This document shows positions 16,879 to 25,175 of a stretch of 64,000 nucleotides of DNA, one piece after another. The stretch covers positions 4,293,001 through 4,357,000 of the forward strand of contig CP079108.1 of the NCBI GenBank assembly GCA_019285715.1. Direction: 5' to 3'. Both the position numbers and the translations under genes were made by a program. Origin of the DNA: Sphingosinicellaceae bacterium (GTDB lineage Bacteria > Pseudomonadota > Alphaproteobacteria > Sphingomonadales > Sphingomonadaceae). The notes beneath the pieces are model-generated. The model worked only from the letters and a program-made list of their open reading frames with translations, was not told the origin of the DNA and did no database searches. The stretch's first letter is position 1. Each line of letters begins with the position of its first letter.

Positions 16879-17687
16879 CCCGCCCCTATGCCGAGGTCAT
16901 CGGCGACCCGATCGCGCACTCGAAATCCCCGCTGATCCACAAATTCTGGCTCGCGAAGCTCGGCATCGATGCGGATTATGTCGCCACTCGGGTCGACCCC
17001 GCCGACCTCGCCGCGCACATCGCGCGCCGCACCGCCGACCCCGACTGGCGCGGCAGCAACGTCACCATCCCGCACAAGATCGCGGTCATCGACCACGTCG
17101 GCGACCCCGGGGGCGTTCGCGCCAGCATCGGCGCGATGAACACCGTGTTCCGGCAGGATGGCGCGGTCGTCGGGACCAACACCGATGCTGCCGGCTTCTA
17201 CGCGCCGCTCGCCGGGTTCGACCTCGAAGGTGCGCCGGTCGTCGTTGTGGGCGCCGGCGGTGCCGCCCGCGCGGTGCTGTTCGCGCTGTTGAAGTCTGGG
17301 GTCGGCCCCGTCACCATGCTGGCGCGGTCGCCCTTGAAGGCAATGGGACTGCTCGCGCAGTTCGGGCTCGAGGGCGACGTCAAGCCTATGACCGCTCGGC
17401 TGCCGGCGGCCGCGTTGCTGGTCAACGCCAGTTCGCTCGGCATGGCCGGTCAGCCGCCGCTCGACCTCGACCTGTCGCCGCTGCTCGAGGGCGCGGTGGT
17501 CTACGACGTCGTCTATGCGCCGCTCGAGACCCCGCTCCTCGCCGCCGCCCGTGCCCGCGACCTGGACACCATCGACGGTCTCGAGATGCTGGTCGGGCAG
17601 GCGGCGGTCGCGTTCGAATTGTTCTTCGGGGCGGCACCGCCGCGCGAGCACGACGCCGAACTACGCGCTCTGCTGGTCGCCAAATGA
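16875..17687 (+). CDS. aroE: Shikimate dehydrogenase
   Basis: A 270-residue NADP-dependent enzyme that reduces 3-dehydroshikimate to shikimate in aromatic amino-acid synthesis. Substrate-site motifs HSKSPLIHKFW and GSNVTIPHK (catalytic lysine) lie in the N-terminal domain, and the nucleotide-binding VVGAGGAARAVLFAL and NASSLGMAG in the C-terminal half. It starts with GTG overlapping the maf stop and its own stop overlaps coaE (ATGA). Length and motifs are complete. Confidence 0.96.
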   Translation: MTRPYAEVIGDPIAHSKSPLIHKFWLAKLGIDADYVATRVDPADLAAHIARRTADPDWRGSNVTIPHKIAVIDHVGDPGGVRASIGAMNTVFRQDGAVVGTNTDAAGFYAPLAGFDLEGAPVVVVGAGGAARAVLFALLKSGVGPVTMLARSPLKAMGLLAQFGLEGDVKPMTARLPAAALLVNASSLGMAGQPPLDLDLSPLLEGAVVYDVVYAPLETPLLAAARARDLDTIDGLEMLVGQAAVAFELFFGAAPPREHDAELRALLVAK

Positions 17688-18295
17688 GCCTGATCGTCGG
17701 CCTGACCGGCTCCATTGGCATGGGCAAGTCGACCGTGGCGGACATGTTCGAGCGCCTCGGCGTGCCGGTCTTCGACGCCGATGCGACGGTCCACGTCCTG
17801 CAGGCCCCCGGCGGCGCGGCGCTGCCCGCCATCGAGGCCGAATTCCCCGGCACAACCTCCCAAGCCGGCCTCGACCGGGGCAAGCTCGGCGCTCTCGTGT
17901 TCGGCGATCCCGTAGCGCTCAAACGGCTTGAAGCGATCATCCACCCGATGGTCGGCGCGGCGCAGAAGCGCTTCCTGCTCAGGCATCGTCGCGAGCCGGT
18001 GGTGGTCCTCGACCAGCCGTTGCTGTTCGAGATGGGCGGTGCCGATAAGGTCGACGTCGTCGTCGTGGTATCGGCTCCGCCTGAGGTCCAAGCCTCCCGC
18101 GTCCTCGCCCGGCCCGGCATGACGCCCGCGAAATTCGCCGCGATCCTGAGGCAGCAGATGCCCGACGCCGAGAAGCGCGCGCTTGCCGACGTCGTCATCC
18201 CGACCGGATGCGGCCGGCAGGTAACGCGGCGCGCCGTCAAACGCCTTGTGGCTTGTTTGAAGGCCCCGGTTCCCCGATATGCACGGCATGCGTGA
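17684..18295 (+). CDS. coaE: Dephospho-CoA kinase
   Basis: A 203-residue P-loop kinase that performs the last step of coenzyme A synthesis, phosphorylating the ribose of dephospho-CoA. Walker A is GLTGSIGMGKST at the N-terminus, followed by VFDADATVHVL and the lid region (SRVLARPGMT). It overlaps aroE by 4 bp at its start and the dnaQ reading frame at its end. The aroE-coaE-dnaQ order is a strong alphaproteobacterial marker. Confidence 0.95.
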   Translation: MSLIVGLTGSIGMGKSTVADMFERLGVPVFDADATVHVLQAPGGAALPAIEAEFPGTTSQAGLDRGKLGALVFGDPVALKRLEAIIHPMVGAAQKRFLLRHRREPVVVLDQPLLFEMGGADKVDVVVVVSAPPEVQASRVLARPGMTPAKFAAILRQQMPDAEKRALADVVIPTGCGRQVTRRAVKRLVACLKAPVPRYARHA

Positions 18296-18953
18296 AATCG
18301 TCTTCGACACTGAAACCACCGGCATCATGCCCGGCGACGGCCACCGCGTCGTCGAGATCGGCGCTCTCGAGATGGTCGGGCGCGTCCTGACCGGAAAAAC
18401 CTTCCACACGTACATCGACCCGTGCCGCCCGATGCCCAAGGACAGCCAGGCGATCCACGGGCTCAGCTCGGCGTTCCTGACTGGTCAGCCGGTGTTCGAG
18501 GCGGTCGTCGACGAGTTCCTGGCCTTCATCGAAGACTCGCCGCTGGTCGCCCATAACGCGGTCTTCGACTTCGGCTTTATCAACTACGAACTGAAGCGCT
18601 GCGGCATGCGGATCATCCCCGACACCCGCGCCGTCTGCACCCTCGAACTGTCGCGCAAGAAGCACCCCGGCGCGAAACACACCCTCGACGCCTTGTGCAA
18701 CCGCTACGGCGTCGACCTGTCGGCGCGGACCAAGCACGGCGCGCTGATCGACGCTGAGCTGCTGGCGCGGGTCTATGTGGAGCTCACCGGCGGCCGCCAG
18801 ATCGGCTTCGACCTCGCCGCCGAGCTGGTCGAGGACGCGGCCCCGGTCGAGCGCACCGTCCACGCGGCGCGCGCCTTTGCCGCCTCCGACGCTGAATTGC
18901 TGCGCCACGCCGCCTTTATCGCGACGCTGAAGGACCCGGTCTGGTTGTCCTGA
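18288..18953 (+). CDS. dnaQ: DNA polymerase III epsilon subunit (3'-5' proofreading exonuclease)
   Basis: A 221-residue proofreading subunit of the replicative polymerase. All DEDDh exonuclease motifs are present: IVFDTETTG (Exo I), HNAVFDFGFIN (Exo II) and KHGALIDAELLARVY (Exo III). I chose the ATG at 18288, which gives the usual MREIVFDTETTG; an ATG three codons upstream (18279) is equally in frame. The start lies inside the last codons of coaE. In relatives secB commonly follows; here hpf follows instead. Confidence 0.95.
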   Translation: MREIVFDTETTGIMPGDGHRVVEIGALEMVGRVLTGKTFHTYIDPCRPMPKDSQAIHGLSSAFLTGQPVFEAVVDEFLAFIEDSPLVAHNAVFDFGFINYELKRCGMRIIPDTRAVCTLELSRKKHPGAKHTLDALCNRYGVDLSARTKHGALIDAELLARVYVELTGGRQIGFDLAAELVEDAAPVERTVHAARAFAASDAELLRHAAFIATLKDPVWLS

Positions 18954-19006
18954 CCTTGGTTTCGGCGCTAGACTGACGGGCTTCGAAAGTAAGAGGAGCC
19001 AGTTTT

Positions 19007-19582
19007 ATGGACATTCGCGTTTCGGGCCACCAGGTCGACGCCGGTGCCGCCTTCCGCGAGCACGTCGAGACCCGGCTCACGGCGATCGTCACCAAGCATT
19101 TTCCGCGTGCCCTCAAGTCGACCGTGACGCTCGGCTCCGGTCCGCACGGCGACTTCACCTGCGATATCATCATGCACGTCATGGCCGACCTGATCCTCAA
19201 GGGGGCTGGACGCGCCCAGCTCGCGCAGGCCGCCTTCGACGGTGCTGCCGACCGGATCGAGAAGCAGCTGCGCCGCTACATGCGCCGCCTGAAGGACCGC
19301 CACGGCCCCGGCAACGCCGTCCAGAACGGAGCCGTCATTCCCGAGATCGACAACGCCGCCTACACCATCTTCGCCGCCGCCGAGGAGGAGCCGGAGGATA
19401 ACCCGCTGGTCATCGCCGAGACCCGCGTCGACATTCCCGACGCGACCGTCGGCGACGCGGTGATGATGCTCGACCTGCGCAACACCACGGCGCTGCTGTT
19501 CCGTAACAGCGGTACGGGCGCGCACAACATGGTCTATCGCCGCGAGGACGGCAGCATCGGCTGGGTCGAGCCGCGCTCCTAG
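19007..19582 (+). CDS. hpf: Ribosome hibernation promoting factor, long form
   Basis: A 191-residue long-form HPF that dimerises idle ribosomes in stationary phase. The N-terminal sigma-54 modulation/S30EA domain (MDIRVSGHQVDAGAAFREHV, and QLRRYMRRLKDRH) is joined by a linker to the C-terminal dimerisation domain, with DATVGDAVMMLDL, LFRNSGTGAHNMVYRREDG and a terminal GWVEPR. An AAGAGGAG ribosome site lies just upstream of the ATG. In many relatives ptsN follows hpf; it does not here. Confidence 0.93.
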   Translation: MDIRVSGHQVDAGAAFREHVETRLTAIVTKHFPRALKSTVTLGSGPHGDFTCDIIMHVMADLILKGAGRAQLAQAAFDGAADRIEKQLRRYMRRLKDRHGPGNAVQNGAVIPEIDNAAYTIFAAAEEEPEDNPLVIAETRVDIPDATVGDAVMMLDLRNTTALLFRNSGTGAHNMVYRREDGSIGWVEPRS

Positions 19583-19593
19583 GCGGCCGACCG

Positions 19594-20049
19594 ATGACCG
19601 GTGACGATCAGGCTCCGAACGTCGAGCATTTCCGCGCGCTCGAACGGCTGTACGCGGGCGCGCCGATCAACCGCGCCTTCGCCTCCACGCTGACCGTCAC
19701 CGGTCCGGGCACGACCCGGATCGAGATGAACGCGACACCCGAGCACTTTCACGCCGCCGGCGCGGTCCACGGCACACTGTATTTCAAGGTGCTCGACGAC
19801 GCGGCTTTCTATGCGGCGAATAGCCTGGTGCCCGAAGTGTTCATGCTGACCACCGCGTTCAACATCCTGATGTCGCGGCCGTTGCGCGAGGGGCCCATCG
19901 TTGCCGAGGGGCGCTGGGTGTCCGGAGCGCGGCGGGTGCTGATCGCCGAAAGCTGGCTTACCGATGCCAGCGGCGAGGAGGTCGGGCGCGGCACCGGCAC
20001 CTTCATGCGCTCGCGAATTCCGCTCGCGTCGTTGGCGGACTACACCTGA
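19594..20049 (+). CDS. PaaI family thioesterase
   Basis: A 151-residue hotdog-fold protein, probably an acyl-CoA thioesterase. The central segment FHAAGAVHGTLYFKVLDDAAFYAANSL carries the conserved HG pair and the downstream acidic residues of the PaaI group, and the C-terminal GEEVGRGTGTFMRS is the expected last strand. The protein is cytoplasmic. It starts 11 bp after hpf and its stop overlaps the start region of the DUF1491 gene, suggesting one transcript. The substrate is unknown. Confidence 0.87.
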   Translation: MTGDDQAPNVEHFRALERLYAGAPINRAFASTLTVTGPGTTRIEMNATPEHFHAAGAVHGTLYFKVLDDAAFYAANSLVPEVFMLTTAFNILMSRPLREGPIVAEGRWVSGARRVLIAESWLTDASGEEVGRGTGTFMRSRIPLASLADYT

Positions 20050-20069
20050 GCGAGCCGCGCCTTGCGGCC

Positions 20070-20372
20070 GTGATTTGGGTCAACGCGCTGGTCCGCCGGG
20101 TCAACGCGGCGGGCGATTTCGCGACCGTGCTCCACAGGGGCGATGCAGTGGCGGGCAGCGCTGTCGTCGTTCATCGCCGCGGCAACCACACCCGTGCGCT
20201 GCAGCGGCTGATGAATGCCAACGGCGGCTATGAATGGCGCGAGACCGCGAGCGGAGACTCGGTCGACAACTGGCTCGAACGCCAGCGCCGCTACGACCCC
20301 GACTTGTGGGTAATTGAACTCGACACCCCGGATCCGGCACGGTTCATCGACGAAACAATAACGACGGGTTGA
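20070..20372 (+). CDS. DUF1491 family protein
   Basis: A small protein of 100 residues from the GTG at 20070, belonging to the alphaproteobacterial DUF1491 family, function unknown (WVNALVRRVNAAGDFATVLHRGD and the C-terminal DPDLWVIELDTPDPARFIDE). Family members usually begin with an E-P-R-L stretch before the WV block. That stretch is encoded just upstream in frame (SEPRLAAVIWV), starting at a CTG at 20046 that overlaps the thioesterase TGA in CTGA. The true start may therefore be the CTG, giving 108 residues. Confidence 0.82.
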   Translation: MIWVNALVRRVNAAGDFATVLHRGDAVAGSAVVVHRRGNHTRALQRLMNANGGYEWRETASGDSVDNWLERQRRYDPDLWVIELDTPDPARFIDETITTG

Positions 20373-20549
20373 TCGCCCACCACTGTTTCTGCATGCCGGA
20401 TTAACGAAAACGTCGGACCCGTGGGCGGGGCTGGCGATGATCAACCCAAGCGGTCCTGATCCGGTTCAGCCCAGCGACGTTCGGCACGAATACAAACTAC
20501 GCCGAGCGAATGCGGACCGGAAGCCAGGCCGTGGGTAGCAGACGAGTGA

Positions 20550-21185
20550 ATGACCCTTAGGTTCCATAATGTTACCCGAATTGCAGGCATCATGCTTGCC
20601 GGGTTCGCACTCCTCGCCGCTGGCGAGCTGCCGCAGAGCGTAGTCACCGCGACCGCCACGGCTTCCGAAAACACCCTGACCCCCGCTCTCTACCCGACCC
20701 CCGCAGTCGTCGCCGACACTGCCGCCCTCGACCAGTCGGACGAGACGTCTGCCGCCGACGTCGCCATCGCCCCGCCGGCCAGCCTCCGCACCCTCGTCGG
20801 CCAGGTCGTCGACCTCCCCGCCGCTCCGCTCGGCGCCGACGCCAAGTGCCTCGCCAAGGCGGTGTTCTTCGAAGCCCGCGGCGAGCCCCTCGAGGGCCAG
20901 CTCGCGGTCGCCCAGGTGATCATCAACCGCGTCGCCTCGGGCCATTATGCCGACAGCGTCTGCGGTGTCGTCGACCAGCCCGGCCAGTTCACGTTCGCCC
21001 GCCGCACCGTCAACACGACGTCGCCGGATTACCGCGTCGCGCAGGCCATCGCCGTCATCGCCCAGGCCCAGCGCTGGCTCGAGGTCGCACCGCGCGCGAT
21101 GTCGTTCCACGCCACCCGCGTCAACGTTGCCTGGGGCAACATGCAGCGCGTCAGCCGCATCGGGAACCACGTCTTTTACCGGTAA
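20550..21185 (+). CDS. SleB-type cell wall hydrolase
   Basis: A 211-residue exported protein with an N-terminal signal or anchor (about residues 10-26), a low-complexity Ala/Thr/Pro linker to residue 85, and a C-terminal hydrolase_2 (SleB/CwlJ) domain. That domain has CLAKAVFFEARGEP with the catalytic glutamate, GQLAVAQVIINRVASGHY, SVCGVVDQPGQFTF and the terminal MSFHATRVNVAWG. These enzymes cleave peptidoglycan as lytic transglycosylases. The 177-bp gap upstream holds no gene. Remodelling of the wall in growth is the likely role. Confidence 0.9.
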   Translation: MTLRFHNVTRIAGIMLAGFALLAAGELPQSVVTATATASENTLTPALYPTPAVVADTAALDQSDETSAADVAIAPPASLRTLVGQVVDLPAAPLGADAKCLAKAVFFEARGEPLEGQLAVAQVIINRVASGHYADSVCGVVDQPGQFTFARRTVNTTSPDYRVAQAIAVIAQAQRWLEVAPRAMSFHATRVNVAWGNMQRVSRIGNHVFYR

Positions 21186-21225
21186 AGGCGCGACCCTATA
21201 TCGGGGCACGAAGGAGTGCCCCCCG

Positions 21226-21615
21226 ATGACCGACACCCCCACTATCCCCGTCCGTGACGACCAGCTCAGCCCTGAGGCGCGCCATGTGCTGCGCGATCAT
21301 GGCACCGAGCGCGCCGGCACCAGCGAACTGAACTTCGAGAAGCGCACCGGCGTCTATCACTGCGCCGGCTGCGGCACGCCGGTCTACGACTCCGGTGCCA
21401 AGTATGACAGCGGCAGCGGCTGGCCGAGCTTCTTCCGCGAGATCCCCGGAGCCGTCGAGACCAGCGTCGACAAGAAGTTCGGCATGACCCGCACCGAGGT
21501 CCATTGCGCCAAGTGCGGCGGGCATTTGGGGCATGTGTTCCCCGATGGACCGGCGGAGACGGGGCTGCGCCACTGTATCAACGGCGTGGCGCTGGAATTC
21601 GAGGCGAAGGCTTGA
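21226..21615 (+). CDS. msrB: Peptide-methionine (R)-S-oxide reductase MsrB
   Basis: A 129-residue repair enzyme that reduces methionine-R-sulfoxide in oxidised proteins. Zinc-binding CxxC pairs (CAGCG and CAKCGGHLGHVF), the DSGSGWPSFF-like substrate loop (here DSGSGWPSFFREI) and the catalytic cysteine in GLRHCINGVAL are all present. The ATG at 21226 has AAGGAG 9 bp upstream. Its 3' end overlaps the convergent DUF885 gene by 38 bp. Confidence 0.96.
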   Translation: MTDTPTIPVRDDQLSPEARHVLRDHGTERAGTSELNFEKRTGVYHCAGCGTPVYDSGAKYDSGSGWPSFFREIPGAVETSVDKKFGMTRTEVHCAKCGGHLGHVFPDGPAETGLRHCINGVALEFEAKA

Positions 21616-23299
21616 CCTTCGGGTCGCTCGGCTCGCTGGTCGCGAGGGGTAGAGCGGGCGTGATCGCCTGCTCCGCCCCGATCGCCTTAGCCTCGTCGTC
21701 GTTCCCCACCCACTGCCAGCGCACCATCGATGGCGGTATCATCCCGAAGCCGTTCAGCCCGTCGTAGAATTGCTTGACCGTGAATCCGGGCTTGGTCTCG
21801 AACAGTTCGTCGAACAATTTGTCGACCTGGTATTTGCCGGTGATGTAGCTGGTGCCATAGCCCGGCTGGCGCAGGTAGAGGCCCTGCTCGAACCCCACCA
21901 GCGGCAGCGTCGGGCTCATCCAGCCGTTGGGCGTGCGCGCCACCTGCATCGCCTGCGCCGCCTTGAGGTCGATTTGGTTCGCCTGCGCGTACAGCGACGC
22001 CAGCCCCCGCGCCGCCCGCTGCGCCGCCATGATCCACACCACCTCGCGCTCGCGCGGCGACACGTCGAACAGCCCGGCGTGAAGCATCATCTCCTCGTTC
22101 GCGGTGGCGAAGCCCTCCGACCGCGTGTCCCAGATATTGTACAGCAATGCGCCGCGCCGGATCGGATCGGGGTTCGGGTCGGTCCGCATCACTGCGAGGT
22201 CGAACCAGTGGTACCAGTGCATCCACAGCGCCAGCGGCGCGCGGTGCTGGACGATGGTGAAGAAGTCCTGCTTCTCGGGCGGGACATAATGCCCGATCTT
22301 CGCCAGCAGCGCCGGCGCCATGTAGTCGTGCACCGTGAAAATGTCGTTGTCGCGCGCGAAGTCGATGTAGCGCCGCACCGCTGCCTGGGCCTGGACCGTG
22401 TAGGCCGCCTCGTCCGCCGCACCGACCAGCGGCGGCAGGTCGCGGTGGTTGTGTTCCTCGAGCCGCAGCGCCGAGTGCGCCCGCCCGAGCTCGCGCTTGA
22501 GGATCGCGACCTCGCCGACCCAGGTCAGGGGCGAAAGCTGGACGTTCTTCAGGTACCAGTCGTAGTTCTCGATCCCGACCCCGGACGGCCCGGTCTTCTT
22601 CGGCGCCTCCGCGGTCAGCCACGCGATATACTCGGCGGTCGCCGCCTGCGCCTCGGCGACCGCCGCCTTCAGTTCGGGGCTGGCACCGGTGATCCTGGTC
22701 GCCAGCTCGTCGAGCCCGCTCGCCTGCTCGCCGACGCTGATGGTCCCCGAAGTCCACAAGTCGCGCGCGTTGCCGGTCAGGTTGCCGCGCGCCTGCCTGA
22801 GCAGCGGCGCGATGCCGTGCAGTTCGCCCGCCAGCTTCGCCTGCGCCGCCGCGTCGAGCGGGAAACTGTACTGCCACAGCTCGATCGGCGCATGGTGGAC
22901 GGGGCCTTCATGGGCGGGCGTGTCGCTCTGCGAGGTCCACAGCGAGATGTAGAACGCCGGGTCGCGCTGCCATGGCTTGAGGACGTGGAGGTCGAAGTCG
23001 AGCCCGTTCATCTCGGCGCGGACGAGGTTCCAGTCGACCTGGTCCGCGACCGGCCAGCCGCTGCGATCAAACTTCGCCAGCCGCGCCTGCCAGGTCTTCA
23101 GCGCCGCCGCCTTCGCGGTCATCGCCGCCGGGGTGTAGTCGGGCGCGCCGTCGCGGGTCCCCGACGCCTCGAATACTCGCCACTCGGCGAACAGTCTGTC
23201 CAGCTCGGGTGGTCCCGCCAATACCGGGGAAGCCGCCAACATTGCCGCTGCCGCTAGTGTCCAGCCCCACGCCATTTGCCGCTCCCCCAGTGCTTTCAT
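21578..23299 (-). CDS. Secreted DUF885 family protein (putative peptidase/hydrolase)
   Basis: A 573-residue exported protein. A signal peptide (WTLAAAAMLAASPVLAG) precedes a long helical DUF885 domain, with the family markers NIWDTRSEGFATANEEMML (glutamate-rich putative metal site) and RQPGYGTSYITGKYQVDKL near the C-terminus. DUF885 members are often annotated as metal-dependent peptidases or lipoproteins, but activity is rarely shown. ATG at 23299 is preferred; ATG at 23275 just before the signal peptide is possible. The last 12 codons lie antisense within msrB. Confidence 0.85.
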   Translation of the reverse strand: MKALGERQMAWGWTLAAAAMLAASPVLAGPPELDRLFAEWRVFEASGTRDGAPDYTPAAMTAKAAALKTWQARLAKFDRSGWPVADQVDWNLVRAEMNGLDFDLHVLKPWQRDPAFYISLWTSQSDTPAHEGPVHHAPIELWQYSFPLDAAAQAKLAGELHGIAPLLRQARGNLTGNARDLWTSGTISVGEQASGLDELATRITGASPELKAAVAEAQAATAEYIAWLTAEAPKKTGPSGVGIENYDWYLKNVQLSPLTWVGEVAILKRELGRAHSALRLEEHNHRDLPPLVGAADEAAYTVQAQAAVRRYIDFARDNDIFTVHDYMAPALLAKIGHYVPPEKQDFFTIVQHRAPLALWMHWYHWFDLAVMRTDPNPDPIRRGALLYNIWDTRSEGFATANEEMMLHAGLFDVSPREREVVWIMAAQRAARGLASLYAQANQIDLKAAQAMQVARTPNGWMSPTLPLVGFEQGLYLRQPGYGTSYITGKYQVDKLFDELFETKPGFTVKQFYDGLNGFGMIPPSMVRWQWVGNDDEAKAIGAEQAITPALPLATSEPSDPKVKPSPRIPAPRR

Positions 23300-23385
23300 T
23301 GCTGTGCTATAGTCGACAATCGTACGCTGGCGCGCGTCAGGCAACTCCGCCTCACGCCCGCCCCATTCACCGTGTAGGCGACCTT

Positions 23386-25020
23386 ATGCCCTTCAGTACC
23401 ACACACCCCGCGCTTGCGAGCGCGTTGGTGGAGCGCGGCTATGCCGAGCCCACCCCCGTCCAGGCTGCCGTCCTCGCTGCCGACGCCACCCGCGACCTCA
23501 TCGTCTCGGCTCAGACCGGCAGCGGCAAGACCGTTGCCTATGGCCTTGCGATGGCCGGCCCCCTGCTCGGCGAGGCCGAGCGCTTCGCCCGCGCCGGTGC
23601 GCCGCTCGCGCTGATCATAGCCCCGACCCGCGAACTTGCCCTGCAGGTCGCGCGCGAGCTCGAGTGGCTGTTCGCCGGAGCGGGCGGCGTCGTCGCCACC
23701 TGCGTCGGCGGTATGAACGTCCGCGACGAGGCCCGCACGCTCAGCCGCGGCAGCCACATCGTCGTCGGCACACCGGGCCGCCTGCGCGATCACCTCGAGC
23801 GCGGCAACCTCGCGACGACGGACCTCCGCACCGTCGTTCTCGACGAGGCCGACGAGATGCTCGACCTCGGTTTCCGCGACGACCTCGAGGAGATTCTCGA
23901 CCAGGTCCCGACCGAGCGCCGCACGCTCCTCTTCTCCGCGACCCTGCCCAAGCCGATCCAGGCACTGGCAAAGCGCTATCAGCGCAACGCCGAGCGCCTC
24001 CAGGTCGGCAGCGCCGCCGAGGCGCACGGCGACATCGACTACCGCGCGGTCCGCGTCGCCCCGAACGACCTCGAGGCCGCGGTCGTCAACGTCCTGCGCT
24101 ACTTCGACTCCGGTGCCGCGATGGTCTTCGCCGCGACCCGCGAAGGCGTCCGCCGCCTGCATGCCAACCTCGTCGAGCGCGGTTTCTCCGCCGTCGCCCT
24201 ATCGGGTGAGCTGAGCCAGTCCGAGCGCACCCACGCCTTGCAGGCGCTCCGTGACCGCCGTGCCCGCGTCTGCGTCGCTACCGACGTCGCGGCGCGCGGC
24301 CTCGACCTGCCCGACCTCGGCCTCGTTATCCACGCCGAGCTGCCGCACGATGCCGAGGTGCTCCAGCACCGCTCGGGCCGTACCGGGCGCGCCGGCAAGA
24401 AGGGCGTCTGCGTCGTCCTCGTGCCCTACCCCAAGCGTCGCCGCGCCGAGGGCATGCTCCGCGAAGCCAACATCCGCGCCACATGGGAGGACGTGCCGAC
24501 CGCCGCCGCGATCGCCGAGAAGGACGATGCCCGCCTGATCGACGAGATCGGCGAGGCCGGCGACGACACCGCCGCCGCCGAGGCGCTGCTGGCGCAGAAG
24601 GACGCGGTGGCGATCACCGCCGCATTGCTCCGCCGCTACCGCGCCTCGCTGCCTACCCCTGAGGAATTGACCGACACCGGCCCACCCCAGCGGGGCGAGC
24701 CCGAGGCGGCACGCGCGGGCTTCGAGGATGTCGTCTGGTTCCGGGTCAACACCGGCCGGGTCAACAACGCCGACCCGCGCTGGCTGCTGCCCTATCTGTG
24801 CCGCCGCGGCCACCTGACCCGCCGCGACATCGGCGCGATCCGCATTTTCGACCGCGAGACGCGGTTCGAGATCCCGACGCCCTTGGCCCAGCGCTTCGTG
24901 CAGGCGCTGAAGCGCACCGACGACGGCGACCCAAGTGTGATCATCGAGGCTGCCGGTGCTGCGCCAGAGCCGGCACGGCGTCCGCCGAGCCCGCGACGCG
25001 GACCGCCACCGCGCCGCTGA
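23386..25020 (+). CDS. DEAD-box RNA helicase with DbpA-type RNA-binding domain
   Basis: A 544-residue ATP-dependent RNA helicase. Motifs in order: Q-motif region (PTPVQAAVL), Walker A AQTGSGKT, PTRELA, GTPGRL, DEAD, SAT, then the C-terminal RecA domain with ARGLDLPDL and HRSGRTGRAG. A DbpA/CsdA-like RRM (VVWFRVNTGRVNNADPRWLLP...FEIPTPLAQRF) lies at about residues 445-520, and the end is a basic Pro/Arg tail. This architecture suggests ribosome assembly or cold-adapted RNA unwinding. It is divergent from the DUF885 gene. Confidence 0.93.
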   Translation: MPFSTTHPALASALVERGYAEPTPVQAAVLAADATRDLIVSAQTGSGKTVAYGLAMAGPLLGEAERFARAGAPLALIIAPTRELALQVARELEWLFAGAGGVVATCVGGMNVRDEARTLSRGSHIVVGTPGRLRDHLERGNLATTDLRTVVLDEADEMLDLGFRDDLEEILDQVPTERRTLLFSATLPKPIQALAKRYQRNAERLQVGSAAEAHGDIDYRAVRVAPNDLEAAVVNVLRYFDSGAAMVFAATREGVRRLHANLVERGFSAVALSGELSQSERTHALQALRDRRARVCVATDVAARGLDLPDLGLVIHAELPHDAEVLQHRSGRTGRAGKKGVCVVLVPYPKRRRAEGMLREANIRATWEDVPTAAAIAEKDDARLIDEIGEAGDDTAAAEALLAQKDAVAITAALLRRYRASLPTPEELTDTGPPQRGEPEAARAGFEDVVWFRVNTGRVNNADPRWLLPYLCRRGHLTRRDIGAIRIFDRETRFEIPTPLAQRFVQALKRTDDGDPSVIIEAAGAAPEPARRPPSPRRGPPPRR

Positions 25021-25040
25021 GGCGCGGCCGGCTTCAACGC

Positions 25041-25131
25041 ATCGTCATCCCGGGCTCGACCCGGGACCCAGCTAACCCCGCACAGCGCCCTCGGGGTTAG
25101 CTGGGTCCCGGGTCGAGCCCGGGATGACGAT
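25041..25131. repeat. Long perfect inverted repeat (40-bp arms)
   Basis: Positions 25041-25080 and 25092-25131 are exact reverse complements of 40 bp around an 11-bp loop. The arms contain the REP-like core CGTCATCCCGGGCTCGACC. It fills most of the gap between the helicase gene and the cyclophilin gene, both on the plus strand. It may serve as a terminator or mRNA stabiliser, and it belongs to the same CGTCATCC...GGATGACG family found at three other gene ends here. Confidence 0.9.
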
Positions 25132-25175
25132 AGCGCCCGGATGACAATGCAGTTCGATCCCCTACACTGGCCCAC

